Notes: generated by a model not told the origin, from the sequence alone. Positions 52,144 to 60,835 are shown, counted from the first letter of the stretch. The stretch: DNA of 64,000 nt from Vallitalea okinawensis (GCF_002964605.1 NZ_PQDH01000003.1:62001-126000); one strand, 5' to 3'. A program made the numbers and translations.

Positions 52144-54778
52144 ACCAGTTATCTCCTGTGTGCATATCAATATCCAAAGGTACTTTTACATCAGCGGCAT
52201 GGGTCATTTCTTCTTCTAAAATAGTTTTTACTATTTCGATTTCATCTTTATGAGTTTCGATAAGCAGCTCATCATGCACTTGTAAAATTAGTTTTGAACG
52301 GAGTTCTTCATCCTTCAGGCGCTTATGGACATTAACCATTGCGATTTTTATGACATCTGCTGCTGATCCTTGTATTGGCATATTTTTCGCAACTCTTTCT
52401 CCAAAACCACGTTGTATAAAGTTACGTGATCTAAGTTCATCAATCTTTCTTCTACGATTAAACATCGTGGTTGCATAACCAGTTTCTTTAGCACTCTCTA
52501 CACACTGATCCAAATAAGCCTTTACTTTAGGATACTTATCAAAGTAAGCAGTAATGTACTGTTGTGCCTCTTTTCTAGTAATTTTCAAATCCCCACTAAG
52601 ACTAAAAGCACTGATTCCATATATGATACCAAAATTGACAGCCTTAGCATTACTTCTCTGTAAAGAAGAAACTTCTTCCAAAGGTGTATTAAAAACTTGT
52701 GAAGCCGTTAAACGATGAATATCTTCATCTTCTTGATAAGCTTTAATAAGTATATCATCCTCTGAGAGATGAGCAAGAAGACGTAATTCAATTTGTGAAT
52801 AATCTGCGTCAACAAAGACATACTCCTCAGAAGTAGGAATAAATACTTTTCGTAATTGACGTCCCATTTCCATCCTTATAGGTATATTCTGCAAGTTTGG
52901 TTCTGTACTGCTAATACGTCCAGTTGCGGCAACCGTCTGTTTAAATGTAGAATAAATTTTACTGGTATCTTGATCAATAACTGCAAAGAGCCCATCTACA
53001 TAAGTAGACTTCAATTTACTTAATTGACGATATTCAAGTATTAACTCAACGATTGCATGTTCGTACTTAAGCTTATCCAGTACATCTGCAGCAGTTGAAT
53101 AACCTGTTTTAGTTTTCTTTATAACAGTTAGTTCTAATTTCTCAAATAGAATAACCCCTAGCTGTTTGGGAGAATTTATGTTAAATTTCTCACCTGCTAA
53201 ATCATAAATATCCTTCTCAATTTGGTTGAGCGTAATCTCTAATTGCTCACCATACACTCTTAGTCCATCTTGGTTAACAGATATACCTCTTTCCTCCATG
53301 TCTGCTAGAACAGAAATTAATGGAAGCTCGATATCCAAATACAGTGGCATCATACCAGCATCATCAATGAGTTTTAACATATTATCCTTAATCATATAAG
53401 GAACTAATGAATGAGAGGCAACGAATGAAAGACGTTGTTCTTCTTCTAGTTCTCTGATATCAATTCGCTTACGCCCCTTGCCTAATAATTGCTCTTCGCT
53501 TGGCAAACTAGTATGCAGATAATCATAGGCTAAAGTATTGATTGAATAATCGTCTTTTGACGGATTGATTAAATAGGCTGCTATCATAGCATCAAATTGC
53601 AATCCCTCTAATTGAATACCTGCTTCATGTAATACGTGAATGTCATCTTTAGCATGATAACCTATTTTCTTGATATCATTATCTTCAAGTACATCTTTTA
53701 AAACTTCAGTCACCCTATGCATATCATGATTCTCTAGATCAATAATATATGTTTGATCTTTTACACTTAAAGAAACATACTTAAATTCTGGAAGAATTTT
53801 AAAGGCTAATTCTTCTATTCCTTTTAACTGATCCTTTAAATTCGCCAGTGAATCAACAATGTTATAGTGTATCTCCAAAGTGGTTGATTGAGTCTCACCA
53901 GCATCCTCCAATAAGCGTTCAATTAACAACTTAAATTCTAACCATTGCATATAATCAATAGCTTCTGGTTGGACTAAATTCTTTTTATCAAGAAAAGCAA
54001 TATCCATATCAATAGGACAATCGATACAAATAGTTGCTAACTCCTTAGACATTCTTGCCTGATCTTCATAAGTTCTTAAGTTTTCTGATGCTCTCTTAGG
54101 TTTTATTTCTTCAGCATGATCAATAGCATTTTCGATGTTGTTATAGGCTTGTATAATCTTAACAGCCGTCTTTTCACCGATGCTAGGAACTCCTGGTATA
54201 TTATCAGAAGTATCACCCATTAATGCTTTTACATCGATGAATTCTGTAGGTGTTACACCGTATTTCTCTTCGACATCTTTTGCAAAATACTCTTCTACTT
54301 CAGTTTTGTTTCCTTTAGTCTTAGGTATCTTAATTTTTATAGCTTCTGTAGCTAATTGTAATAAATCCCTATCACCAGATAATACTGTTACCTGGAAATT
54401 TTGTTTTTCATACTGATTAGCCAATGTTCCTAAAACATCATCTGCTTCATAACCATCTTTTTCGAAGATGGGAATGCTCATCTTTGATAGAAGTTCTTTG
54501 ATAACTGGCACTTGTTGTCTTAACTCATCAGGCATTCCTTTACGAGTCCCTTTGTATTCTGTAAACATCTTATGTCTAAAAGTAGGTGCCTTTACATCAA
54601 AAGCAACTCCTATATGTGTTGGTTGTTCATCATGAATAACTTTTAATAAAATATTCATAAAACCGTAAACTGCATTAGTTGGTTGTCCATCTTTATTTGT
54701 AAGCAATGGAATGCCATAAAAAGCACGATTCAAAATACTGTGCCCATCAACTATCAATAGTTTATTTTCATTTTTCAT
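52130..54778 (-). CDS. polA: DNA polymerase I
   Basis: Repair and Okazaki-fragment polymerase of 882 aa. The N-terminal 5' nuclease (~1-290) has LLIVDGHSILNRAFYG, GYEADDVLGTLA and GDTSDNIPGVPSIGEKTA. The central 3'-5' exonuclease-like domain (~310-470) lacks the DxE motif I (LAFKILPEF in its place), so proofreading is probably lost, as in Bacillus/Geobacillus Pol I. The polymerase domain is intact: DADYSQIELR (Asp657), RSNAKAVNFGIIYG and QVHDE (~833-837). An extended -10 (TGGTATAAT, minus, ending at 54832) lies upstream. Confidence 0.97.
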   Translation of the reverse strand: MKNENKLLIVDGHSILNRAFYGIPLLTNKDGQPTNAVYGFMNILLKVIHDEQPTHIGVAFDVKAPTFRHKMFTEYKGTRKGMPDELRQQVPVIKELLSKMSIPIFEKDGYEADDVLGTLANQYEKQNFQVTVLSGDRDLLQLATEAIKIKIPKTKGNKTEVEEYFAKDVEEKYGVTPTEFIDVKALMGDTSDNIPGVPSIGEKTAVKIIQAYNNIENAIDHAEEIKPKRASENLRTYEDQARMSKELATICIDCPIDMDIAFLDKKNLVQPEAIDYMQWLEFKLLIERLLEDAGETQSTTLEIHYNIVDSLANLKDQLKGIEELAFKILPEFKYVSLSVKDQTYIIDLENHDMHRVTEVLKDVLEDNDIKKIGYHAKDDIHVLHEAGIQLEGLQFDAMIAAYLINPSKDDYSINTLAYDYLHTSLPSEEQLLGKGRKRIDIRELEEEQRLSFVASHSLVPYMIKDNMLKLIDDAGMMPLYLDIELPLISVLADMEERGISVNQDGLRVYGEQLEITLNQIEKDIYDLAGEKFNINSPKQLGVILFEKLELTVIKKTKTGYSTAADVLDKLKYEHAIVELILEYRQLSKLKSTYVDGLFAVIDQDTSKIYSTFKQTVAATGRISSTEPNLQNIPIRMEMGRQLRKVFIPTSEEYVFVDADYSQIELRLLAHLSEDDILIKAYQEDEDIHRLTASQVFNTPLEEVSSLQRSNAKAVNFGIIYGISAFSLSGDLKITRKEAQQYITAYFDKYPKVKAYLDQCVESAKETGYATTMFNRRRKIDELRSRNFIQRGFGERVAKNMPIQGSAADVIKIAMVNVHKRLKDEELRSKLILQVHDELLIETHKDEIEIVKTILEEEMTHAADVKVPLDIDMHTGDNWYETK

Positions 54779-54845
54779 CTTTACACCTCGTTATAGAACT
54801 TCGATATGACTTTCTTCATACTATCATAGTTATTATACCAAAAAA

Positions 54846-54890
54846 AACAGAAAAAAAATAGAAGTCTTTTCGATATGGACCTCTATTTTT
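54846..54890 (-). terminator. Terminator after the anti-sigma gene
   Basis: AAAAAATAGAaGTC / GACcTCTATTTTTT with a T-rich run on the minus strand, between the anti-sigma stop and polA. Confidence 0.8.
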
Positions 54891-54957
54891 TCCTTTATTA
54901 TTGCATATCATCTTATACTTCTATAGATTTCAACGCATTATGAAACATCTGAACTTT

Positions 54958-55980
54958 TTATTCACTCTCAATAATTTCTCTTAGCATCATGCCACTTTCT
55001 TGAGCTTCTACATTATATTCTTTATATAAATCAAATTCTTCATTCAATACTTGAAGGATAACAGTGATTCCATCACTTGTTTCTTCTTGAATCACTACAA
55101 TTGAGTAAAAATCCTCCTGTGGTAATTCGGTTGATGAGTAAAAATTCATTTGCCCAAATTGGAATCTCAAATTGTCAATTAAAGCTTTTTCATCCAATTG
55201 ATTTGTTTCTTTAAGAGATGACAATTGGATAGCTGTTGCTTCTAATTCACTTAAATCATTGACTATATGAGTAAAGATTTCTTCATAAGTTGAAAACTCA
55301 TCAATTATCTTATCAGCAGCACCATACATCTCAGAAAATTCTGGTGAAGCTTCTGTATCCCCAAATGTTAAAGTCAATTCAGTTTCTCCAGCTACTTGAA
55401 TTTCTTCTATACTTGCCTCTTCACTATCAACATGAATATCCTCTTTAGATTCATTTTTCATACTAGCTGCATTGGTAGTTTCACTAGCTGCCATAGGCAT
55501 GTCACTCTTATTATCCGCCTTAGATTCTTCTGCGGATTCTTCTAGTGCAGCAGTATCATAAGCGGCCATTTTATTAGTACTCTTTTCAGCCTTCTCCACC
55601 ATAAGACCATCATTCATAATAAGTGGATTTCTTGCTACAACGAGTAAAAGCATAATACACGCTATCGACACAGCAGGCACCATAAACTTCTTCTTAAATA
55701 ACTGTGACAAGAATGAAACGAATTTATTATTTTGCTCTTTAATCTCATGATTTTCTCGCTCTATTTCGTGAATTTTTTCCATCAAATCCTCATGGAAATC
55801 GTTAGGTAATGGAGTGATTTCAGTTTCATTGAGTGTTCCTACAATTTCTTTTAACATTTCTAATTCATATTTGCATGCTTCACAAGATGCAATATGCTCT
55901 TCAAACTGAATTTGCTCAGTTGTATTTAATTCATCATCTATATATAAAGATATTAAATCTCTAATTTCGTTGCAATTCAT
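54958..55980 (-). CDS. Anti-sigma factor with zinc-finger (ZAS) domain
   Basis: 340-aa membrane anti-sigma factor. The N-terminal ZAS domain has His29, Cys33 and Cys36 (EEHIASCEACKYE). It is followed by a linker, one transmembrane helix (~103-120) and an outside domain of ~220 residues rich in Glu/Ser/Thr, of DUF4349-like or unknown type. Start ATG 55980 has AAAGGAGGG 8 nt upstream. It begins 32 nt after the ECF sigma gene and should hold that sigma inactive until an envelope signal releases it. Confidence 0.85.
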   Translation of the reverse strand: MNCNEIRDLISLYIDDELNTTEQIQFEEHIASCEACKYELEMLKEIVGTLNETEITPLPNDFHEDLMEKIHEIERENHEIKEQNNKFVSFLSQLFKKKFMVPAVSIACIMLLLVVARNPLIMNDGLMVEKAEKSTNKMAAYDTAALEESAEESKADNKSDMPMAASETTNAASMKNESKEDIHVDSEEASIEEIQVAGETELTLTFGDTEASPEFSEMYGAADKIIDEFSTYEEIFTHIVNDLSELEATAIQLSSLKETNQLDEKALIDNLRFQFGQMNFYSSTELPQEDFYSIVVIQEETSDGITVILQVLNEEFDLYKEYNVEAQESGMMLREIIESE

Positions 55981-56011
55981 TATAAGCCCTCCTTTCATTC
56001 GGTTCATTCAA

Positions 56012-56602
56012 TTAGACGCACTCTTTCTTAAAAAGTTCCATGTCCATTAAAAGTTCTCTTAGCTTTTTCCGGGCTCTATTGAGTCTTGATTTAACTGTCC
56101 CCTCAGAGGTACCGACTATCTCTGAGATTTCCTTATAACTTAACCCATTGATATCTCTTAGAACGATTATGGTCTTTTGTTCTTGCTTCAAAAGTTCCAT
56201 GGCCTTATAAATATGTTGAGCACGTTCCTTTTGTAATAGCGTCTTTTCAGGCATGGCTTCAGTGACAGATTCAACAGATTCTTTTACTTCAATATTTTCG
56301 TCCAACGACAAATTCTGATGATCTTTATGACTTTTTTTCTTTCTTATATAATCTAGAGAAGCATTTACTGTAACGCGGTATATCCACGTAGAAAACGATG
56401 ATCTTCCATCAAATTTATTTAAGTTCTTGTATACCTTTATTAGTGCTTCCTGTGATGCATCCTTCGCATCTTCTTCATTTTTCAACATCTGAAGTGCTAT
56501 GTTATATACCTTTACTTCATAATTCTCAATGAGTTGTTCAAAAGCGTTCAAATCGCCTTTCTTAGCATTATTAATTAATACCTTTTCATCTAACTCGTAC
56601 AA
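56012..56602 (-). CDS. ECF-type RNA polymerase sigma factor, TTG start
   Basis: 196-aa sigma-70 group IV factor. Region 2 (EQLIENYEVKVYNIALQMLKNEEDAKDASQEALIKVYKNLNKFDGRSSFSTWIYRV) and region 4 (INGLSYKEISEIVGTSEGTVKSRLNRARKKL) are complete. TTG 56602 is the start: GGGAGGTG stands 7-9 nt upstream and no ATG fits. A sigma-E-like promoter (GGAACTT-N15-CGTCTAA) lies 124 bp upstream, pointing to autoregulation. It is followed by its anti-sigma gene. Confidence 0.92.
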   Translation of the reverse strand: MYELDEKVLINNAKKGDLNAFEQLIENYEVKVYNIALQMLKNEEDAKDASQEALIKVYKNLNKFDGRSSFSTWIYRVTVNASLDYIRKKKSHKDHQNLSLDENIEVKESVESVTEAMPEKTLLQKERAQHIYKAMELLKQEQKTIIVLRDINGLSYKEISEIVGTSEGTVKSRLNRARKKLRELLMDMELFKKECV

Positions 56603-56725
56603 AAAAGTGCACCTCCCACTATCGATCAATTCTGGGTATAGTCTCAGTACATATATTCTTCTATCTTTGATCTATTATTTGTCCTAAGTACTTCTTAATA
56701 ACTAATTATAGTATTATATCTTACA

Positions 56726-56754
56726 TTAGACGTAATGCTCCTCTAAAAAGTTCC
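56726..56754 (-). promoter_or_regulatory. ECF-type promoter of the sigma/anti-sigma operon
   Basis: Minus strand GGAACTT, 15-bp spacer, CGTCTAA: the classical ECF pattern. A TATAAT further down (56712-56717) could give a second, sigma-A start. Confidence 0.7.
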
Positions 56755-56883
56755 TTCTTTCTTTAAATATTTTTATATTCAATCAAAATCAATACTATTA
56801 TAACATAAATTTAGTAGTCATGTTAGGTAATTGGACAACTGTTATTCTTTACCGAGAAATTTGAAAATTTTGCTTAAAAAAAC

Positions 56884-56912
56884 TTGCAAATAAAATATTT
56901 TTATGTTAATAT
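56884..56912 (+). promoter_or_regulatory. Promoter of tRNA-Leu
   Basis: TTGCAA, 17-bp spacer, TAATAT, 20 bp before the tRNA. Confidence 0.6.
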
Positions 56913-56932
56913 AAATGAGCACTTAAACACTA

Positions 56933-57016
56933 GCGGATGTGGCGGAACAGGCAGACGCAGCAGACTCAAAATCTGCCGGTGGTGACACCGTGGGGGTTCG
57001 AGTCCCTTCATCCGCA
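56933..57016 (+). tRNA. tRNA-Leu (anticodon CAA)
   Basis: Acceptor stem GCGGATG / CATCCGC with discriminator A (57016); CCA is not encoded. The anticodon arm is GCAGA-CTCAAAA-TCTGC, with anticodon CAA at 56967-56969. The long variable arm typical of class II tRNA is present, and the T-loop is GTTCGAG. It reads UUG codons. Confidence 0.96.
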
Positions 57017-57023
57017 TTATAAG

Positions 57024-57068
57024 GCTGAAATTCAGATAAAAACTGGATTTCAGCTATTTTATTTTTGT
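57024..57068 (+). terminator. Terminator of tRNA-Leu
   Basis: GCTGAAATTCAG / CTGGATTTCAGC (one G-U), then TATTTTATTTTT. It is strikingly similar to the hairpin at 58688-58730. Confidence 0.78.
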
Positions 57069-57210
57069 TGGAGAAATAGGAAAAAAATTGAACTGACCAA
57101 TTGTGATCAGTTCAAAAATTGACTAAGGCAGAGTCGGCTTCGCACAACAATGTATATCATGCCATTTAATCGTATATATTCCTATCAATAATTCTTACCT
57201 GTAGTATATA

Positions 57211-58272
57211 TCATCCTTTTCTTTTCTTCTTTTTATTCCACATTGCTATAGATTTATTTCGGGCATCTTTTTCACGTAAACATCTTGCCTTGTTATTTAC
57301 AAACTGTGCTTCTGATTTAATTTGTAAATAGCTATTCCAACGCTCTTCTGAAAGTTCCCCAATCTCAATAGCTTGTTTAATGGCACAGCCCGGCTCACTT
57401 TTATGCCTACAATCAGAAAACTTGCATCTAGCAAAATAGCTTTCCACGTCTGTAAATGCTTCATTAAGGCCAACATTAATATTCCACATGCCAAGTTCTC
57501 GCATACCTGGGGTATCAATAATCATTGCTCCACTTGATAGCATAATAAGCTGTCGGTGTGTTGTTGTGTGGCGTCCACGGCTATCATCCTCACGAATATC
57601 ATTGACCACCATTATCTCTTCTCCTGCAAGTACATTTACAAGACTTGATTTTCCCACACCACTAGAGCCAAGTAATACTATAGTTTTACCTGGTCTTAAG
57701 TAGTCAGATAGCAAGTTAATACCATGACCCGTTTTAGCACTCACAGCAAAAACACCGACGCTGGCTGCTATCTTTTCAACAGCTCGCGTTTGCTCTGTGT
57801 AATTATCCACTAAGTCTAATTTAGTAAGGACTATCACAGGAATACCACCGCTTTGCCAAGCAAGAGTTAGATAGCGCTCTATTCGTTTAAGATTGAAATC
57901 ATGGTTTAACGATGCCATAATAAACACATAATCAAAATTTGAAGCAACAACCTGTTCTTTAACTGTTTTAACATATTCGACTGCATGACCTGAGAAATCA
58001 TTACGTGAAAACTTTGATTTTCGCTCTAGAGTTTTTATAATTTGGCTGTCACCACTCTCATTATATTGAATAAAAACAAAATCTCCAGTTGTAGGAAAAA
58101 TCTCATGTTGCTCTTTGTAGTATGAACTTGCTTTTAATCTACCATATGTTTGCCCATATTTGCAGATAAGTTCATAACGTTCTTTGTGCACTGCTATAAT
58201 ACGAGCTGGGATACCCTTTTCATCTTCCGGCATCATTGTTGCATTAAATCCATAATCTTTTAAGTCTATCAT
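57211..58272 (-). CDS. rsgA: Ribosome small-subunit-dependent GTPase RsgA
   Basis: Circularly permuted GTPase for 30S maturation, 353 aa. N-terminal OB fold (~20-85), G4 TKLD (150-153), G1 GSSGVGKSS (202-210), DTPGMREL, and the C-terminal zinc site CKFSDCRHKSEPGCAI. It ends with a basic KKKKRKG tail. Longer than the ~300-aa B. subtilis form, it resembles the stand-alone YjeQ variant. Its isolation from prpC-prkC-rpe genes suggests a second RsgA may exist elsewhere. Confidence 0.94.
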   Translation of the reverse strand: MIDLKDYGFNATMMPEDEKGIPARIIAVHKERYELICKYGQTYGRLKASSYYKEQHEIFPTTGDFVFIQYNESGDSQIIKTLERKSKFSRNDFSGHAVEYVKTVKEQVVASNFDYVFIMASLNHDFNLKRIERYLTLAWQSGGIPVIVLTKLDLVDNYTEQTRAVEKIAASVGVFAVSAKTGHGINLLSDYLRPGKTIVLLGSSGVGKSSLVNVLAGEEIMVVNDIREDDSRGRHTTTHRQLIMLSSGAMIIDTPGMRELGMWNINVGLNEAFTDVESYFARCKFSDCRHKSEPGCAIKQAIEIGELSEERWNSYLQIKSEAQFVNNKARCLREKDARNKSIAMWNKKKKRKG

Positions 58273-58568
58273 TTAAAAACCTCCGTTACTTTCATTTATA
58301 TAAAAAACAGCAAAATTTTCATTGTTAAATAAACTCTTTGTTTACTTCAGCGTCCTTATTCGTAGCATACTGAAATATAGTGTTATACGAAGTCAAACAT
58401 AAGTAGTCTACATATTAGATTTCACGTAATCCAATTAAACTCTCAATATAATTGTAAGGTACACATTTATACTACATCAATATAAACAATAATTAAAAAT
58501 ATTCTTTACTAGAATCATTAAATTGCAATTTAGCCCCTTACTCAGTCGGTGAATACCATTTACATCAC

Positions 58569-58653
58569 AGTACAAAAGTCGCCAAAGCAACATTAAAACT
58601 GGACTAGGAAAGTATGGAACCTTGCGAGCAAAATACAGTACTTTCCTAGCCCA
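58569..58653. repeat. Hairpin repeat, copy C
   Basis: Matches copy B over ~82 nt. Outer stem CTAGGAAAGTA / TACTTTCCTAG (11 bp perfect, extended by GG/CC), inner TTGC-GA-GCAA, preceded by the shared TACAAAAGT and TTAAAACTGGA. Confidence 0.75.
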
Positions 58654-58687
58654 AAATAACATCAATGACTACCAATCGTTGCATTTT

Positions 58688-58730
58688 AAAGGCTGAAACA
58701 CAGTTAAACACTGGATTTCAGCCTTTTTTT
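58688..58730 (+). terminator. Terminator-like hairpin with no upstream gene
   Basis: AAAGGCTGAAA / TTTCAGCCTTT and a T7 run, plus orientation, with no plus-strand gene before it. It resembles the tRNA-Leu terminator. It may end an unseen small RNA containing repeat copy C. Confidence 0.6.
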
Positions 58731-58865
58731 GCTTTTAATATATTTATGCGCTTCCCCCTTCTAGAGTGTTAGAAATCTTATATTTCAGTGGTAATCTATT
58801 CGTAGCTGATAAAAGATTTTTATATCCAAGTAATTGATGAAGTTTCTATGAGGTTTATACTATGT

Positions 58866-59696
58866 TCATCTTCGTATAATTTCTCTCAACTTACTGACTT
58901 GTTCAATGATTTCCTCTTTAGCTTTTTCATTGATGCTATCGGGCTTCATGACTGGACAGCCAATACCTATCCTATCATTATGTCTACCATATTCAAGAGT
59001 TATTATTTCAGGAGAACATCTTCTAAGTAAATATTGAAGAATCTTGTATCCATCATCTCCAATTTTGATATGGCACATAAGGTCATCATTTTTTTCTGCC
59101 CACCCGTTGATATGTATTTCATACACCTTATCCAAAGGCAACTTATTTATATATGTAAAAAACTCTTCTTTTCTATAATTGGATGACCAGATGGCATGAC
59201 TAATATCAAGCAAGAAGTTTATATCAGCTCTCTTGACAACTTTTGAAATGACCTCTGGATCTGATAAAAAAGGTGATCTACTTTTTTCTACGTTTTCAAT
59301 TGCTATAAATTCTACTTCCTTAAATGTTTCTTTTAGAAATATAAGATTATCTACCGCTATTTCAATAATCTCATCACGGGATGCATCTTCTTCTGCTCCA
59401 TCAAAATGAAGTGATATTCCTGGTGTTTCGGATTGATCTATAATTCTCTGGATAATATCAGTCCTTAACTCTTCTTTAAAGCTGGGTGAACATACATTAT
59501 GCGGTGATGGGTATAGACCATGTATAATAAACGGTTTTATTTGCTTCTTTTCATTAAGAAATTCTTCATAAAGATCTAAGTCATCAAGAATTGGAGCTTG
59601 AAACCCTAATGAAGGGAATTTGAAATAATCAATATCAATTAATTTAGCTTTGACAAGTTCCTCAGTTTCTATATAATAATTGCATGCTAGTTTCAC
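58866..59696 (-). CDS. TIM-barrel protein, DUF692 (MNIO)-like or xylose-isomerase-like
   Basis: 276 aa from GTG 59696, with AAGGAGG 8 nt upstream. The order of motifs fits the DUF692/MbnB barrel: FIIHGLYPS, SLHFDGAEE, AIENVEKSRSPF, NFLLDISHAIWSSNY, LPLDKVYEIHINGW, CHIKIGDDGY and EIITLEYGRHND. These supply several His, Asp, Glu and Asn positions that bind iron in multinuclear non-heme iron oxidases. A sugar-isomerase-type (AP endonuclease 2) barrel is the main alternative, favoured by the DeoR regulator 93 bp upstream in the same operon. No RiPP precursor or partner gene is evident nearby. Confidence 0.6.
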   Translation of the reverse strand: MKLACNYYIETEELVKAKLIDIDYFKFPSLGFQAPILDDLDLYEEFLNEKKQIKPFIIHGLYPSPHNVCSPSFKEELRTDIIQRIIDQSETPGISLHFDGAEEDASRDEIIEIAVDNLIFLKETFKEVEFIAIENVEKSRSPFLSDPEVISKVVKRADINFLLDISHAIWSSNYRKEEFFTYINKLPLDKVYEIHINGWAEKNDDLMCHIKIGDDGYKILQYLLRRCSPEIITLEYGRHNDRIGIGCPVMKPDSINEKAKEEIIEQVSKLREIIRR

Positions 59697-59789
59697 TCAT
59701 TTTTCCTCCTTGTCCTTATTTATTATTCATAATATCACTTAGCGCTCCCTAATGTTGGTTTCTATAAATCTCTTCATAACTGATGCCAA

Positions 59790-60569
59790 TTATTCCTTTT
59801 TAGTAACGATGACATCTACACCTGTTTCTTGAATTTTTATCAACTCTTCCTCTAGAGCATCCCAATCTGTTATTAAAGTGTCAAATTTGTTTACGTCACA
59901 AACCTTTATAAAAGCTTTAAATCCAATTTTATGATGAGGTAATAATAAAATACTCTTCCTAGTATTTTCTATAATAGCTCTTTGGAAGGTTGCTGTTTCA
60001 TCTGTTCCATTAGAAACACCAAAATCCGCATCTACTCCTGCTGCAGTCATGAGACATACATCAAAATGCATGCTTTTTACAAATGCTGTGGCAAAACTAT
60101 CAACAATAGAAGTGGTAGCATGCATTCTCATTTTGCCACCTATCATATAGACGGTTAGATTATCCCAATATTTTAACTCATTAGCAAGACTTGGTGAATT
60201 AAGAACTAAAGTGTATCTTATATCCTTTGGAAGATATTTGAGCATAATAAAACCCATTGATCCACTTGTTAAATAAACAATATCATTTTCTTTTATTAAT
60301 TCTGTCCCTTTTTTTGCTATGGAATCATAATTATCATATGACTCCATCTTTTTCATATCTCTACGGCGAGGTGGCATGATACCAACTTGCGCGATTGGGA
60401 TTGCTCCCCCTCGCGTTCTCTTTAGCAATCCTTTTTCCTCTAAAAGTCTTAAATCACGTCTTGCAGAATCAACAGAAATATTAAATTTTTCTTGAATTTC
60501 TCCAATTGTAATTCTTCCATGTTCTTTAATAATGTTTAAAATAGTTTGATGACGTTCTTCGATAAACAT
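59790..60569 (-). CDS. DeoR family transcriptional regulator
   Basis: 259-aa repressor. N-terminal DeoR HTH (IEERHQTILNIIKEHGRITIGEIQEKFNISVDSARRDL) and the effector-binding DeoRC domain (~75-235) containing VYLTSGSMGF, LVLNSPSLANEL, VYMIGGKM and SKGTDET-like SNGTDETATFQRA. The start is ATG 60569 (MFIEERHQ), 8 nt after GGGGTGA. A perfect sigma-A promoter and three 10-bp tandem repeats upstream suggest strong but self-repressed expression. The effector is probably a phosphorylated sugar, by family analogy. Confidence 0.92.
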   Translation of the reverse strand: MFIEERHQTILNIIKEHGRITIGEIQEKFNISVDSARRDLRLLEEKGLLKRTRGGAIPIAQVGIMPPRRRDMKKMESYDNYDSIAKKGTELIKENDIVYLTSGSMGFIMLKYLPKDIRYTLVLNSPSLANELKYWDNLTVYMIGGKMRMHATTSIVDSFATAFVKSMHFDVCLMTAAGVDADFGVSNGTDETATFQRAIIENTRKSILLLPHHKIGFKAFIKVCDVNKFDTLITDWDALEEELIKIQETGVDVIVTKKE

Positions 60570-60636
60570 TTCCATTTCACCCCTATACACCTATTAGTAA
60601 GTAGAACTGTTACAGAAAGTGCATTTTTTATGCACA

Positions 60637-60666
60637 TTCATGTTTGTTCATGTTTATACATCTTTA
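60637..60666 (-). promoter_or_regulatory. Tandem 10-bp repeats, candidate DeoR operator
   Basis: TTCATGTTTG, TTCATGTTTA, TACATCTTTA in direct succession, i.e. one helical turn per unit, right at the expected transcript start of the DeoR operon. A GTGCAT-N5-ATGCAC hairpin (60619-60635) follows. Confidence 0.6.
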
Positions 60667-60672
60667 TTAAGC

Positions 60673-60701
60673 ATTATATCAACTACGTTAATGTTTGTCA
60701 A
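60673..60701 (-). promoter_or_regulatory. Perfect-consensus sigma-A promoter of the DeoR operon
   Basis: Minus strand TTGACA, 17-bp spacer, TATAAT. Confidence 0.9.
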
Positions 60702-60786
60702 ATATTAACATGTACTCTATTAGAAATCATTAATATTCATGATTCTCTTTCTATTCCAAGTAATACTCAGTACATTCCAACATAAC

Positions 60787-60820
60787 GAGAAAAAAGTTGC
60801 TATTCAGCAACCTTTTTCTC
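60787..60820 (-). terminator. Terminator of the fourth signal peptidase gene
   Basis: GAGAAAAAAGTTGC / GCAACCTTTTTCTC (one mismatch), 6-nt loop, after the stop codon. Confidence 0.75.
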
Positions 60821-60835
60821 ATTACACTTTATATT

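Larger units (their letters stand above)
58273..58865. other. Intergenic region with repeat copy C and a terminator
   Basis: 593 bp between two minus-strand genes. Apart from the hairpin repeat (58569-58653) and the terminator-like stem (58688-58730) I see nothing coding. The open frame across the repeat reads as low-complexity and lacks an SD. Confidence 0.6.

Noticed and set aside
51886-52224. 112-codon plus-strand frame
   Set aside because: Antisense to coaE and polA, both well conserved.
58477-58665. Minus-strand frame of 62 codons in the rsgA/DUF692-like gap
   Set aside because: It crosses the hairpin repeat, has repetitive ARKV-type residues from the palindrome and no SD.
36830-58860. 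Short matches (CTATGAGGTTTA, CGTAGCTGATA) shared by the 36.8 kb and 58.8 kb gaps
   Set aside because: Only 11-12 bp each and in opposite order; chance in AT-rich DNA cannot be excluded.
59665-59700. 12-codon ATG frame directly after the AAGGAGG of the DUF692-like gene
   Set aside because: It overlaps the GTG start in another frame. The GTG has better spacing, so a leader peptide is possible but unsupported.
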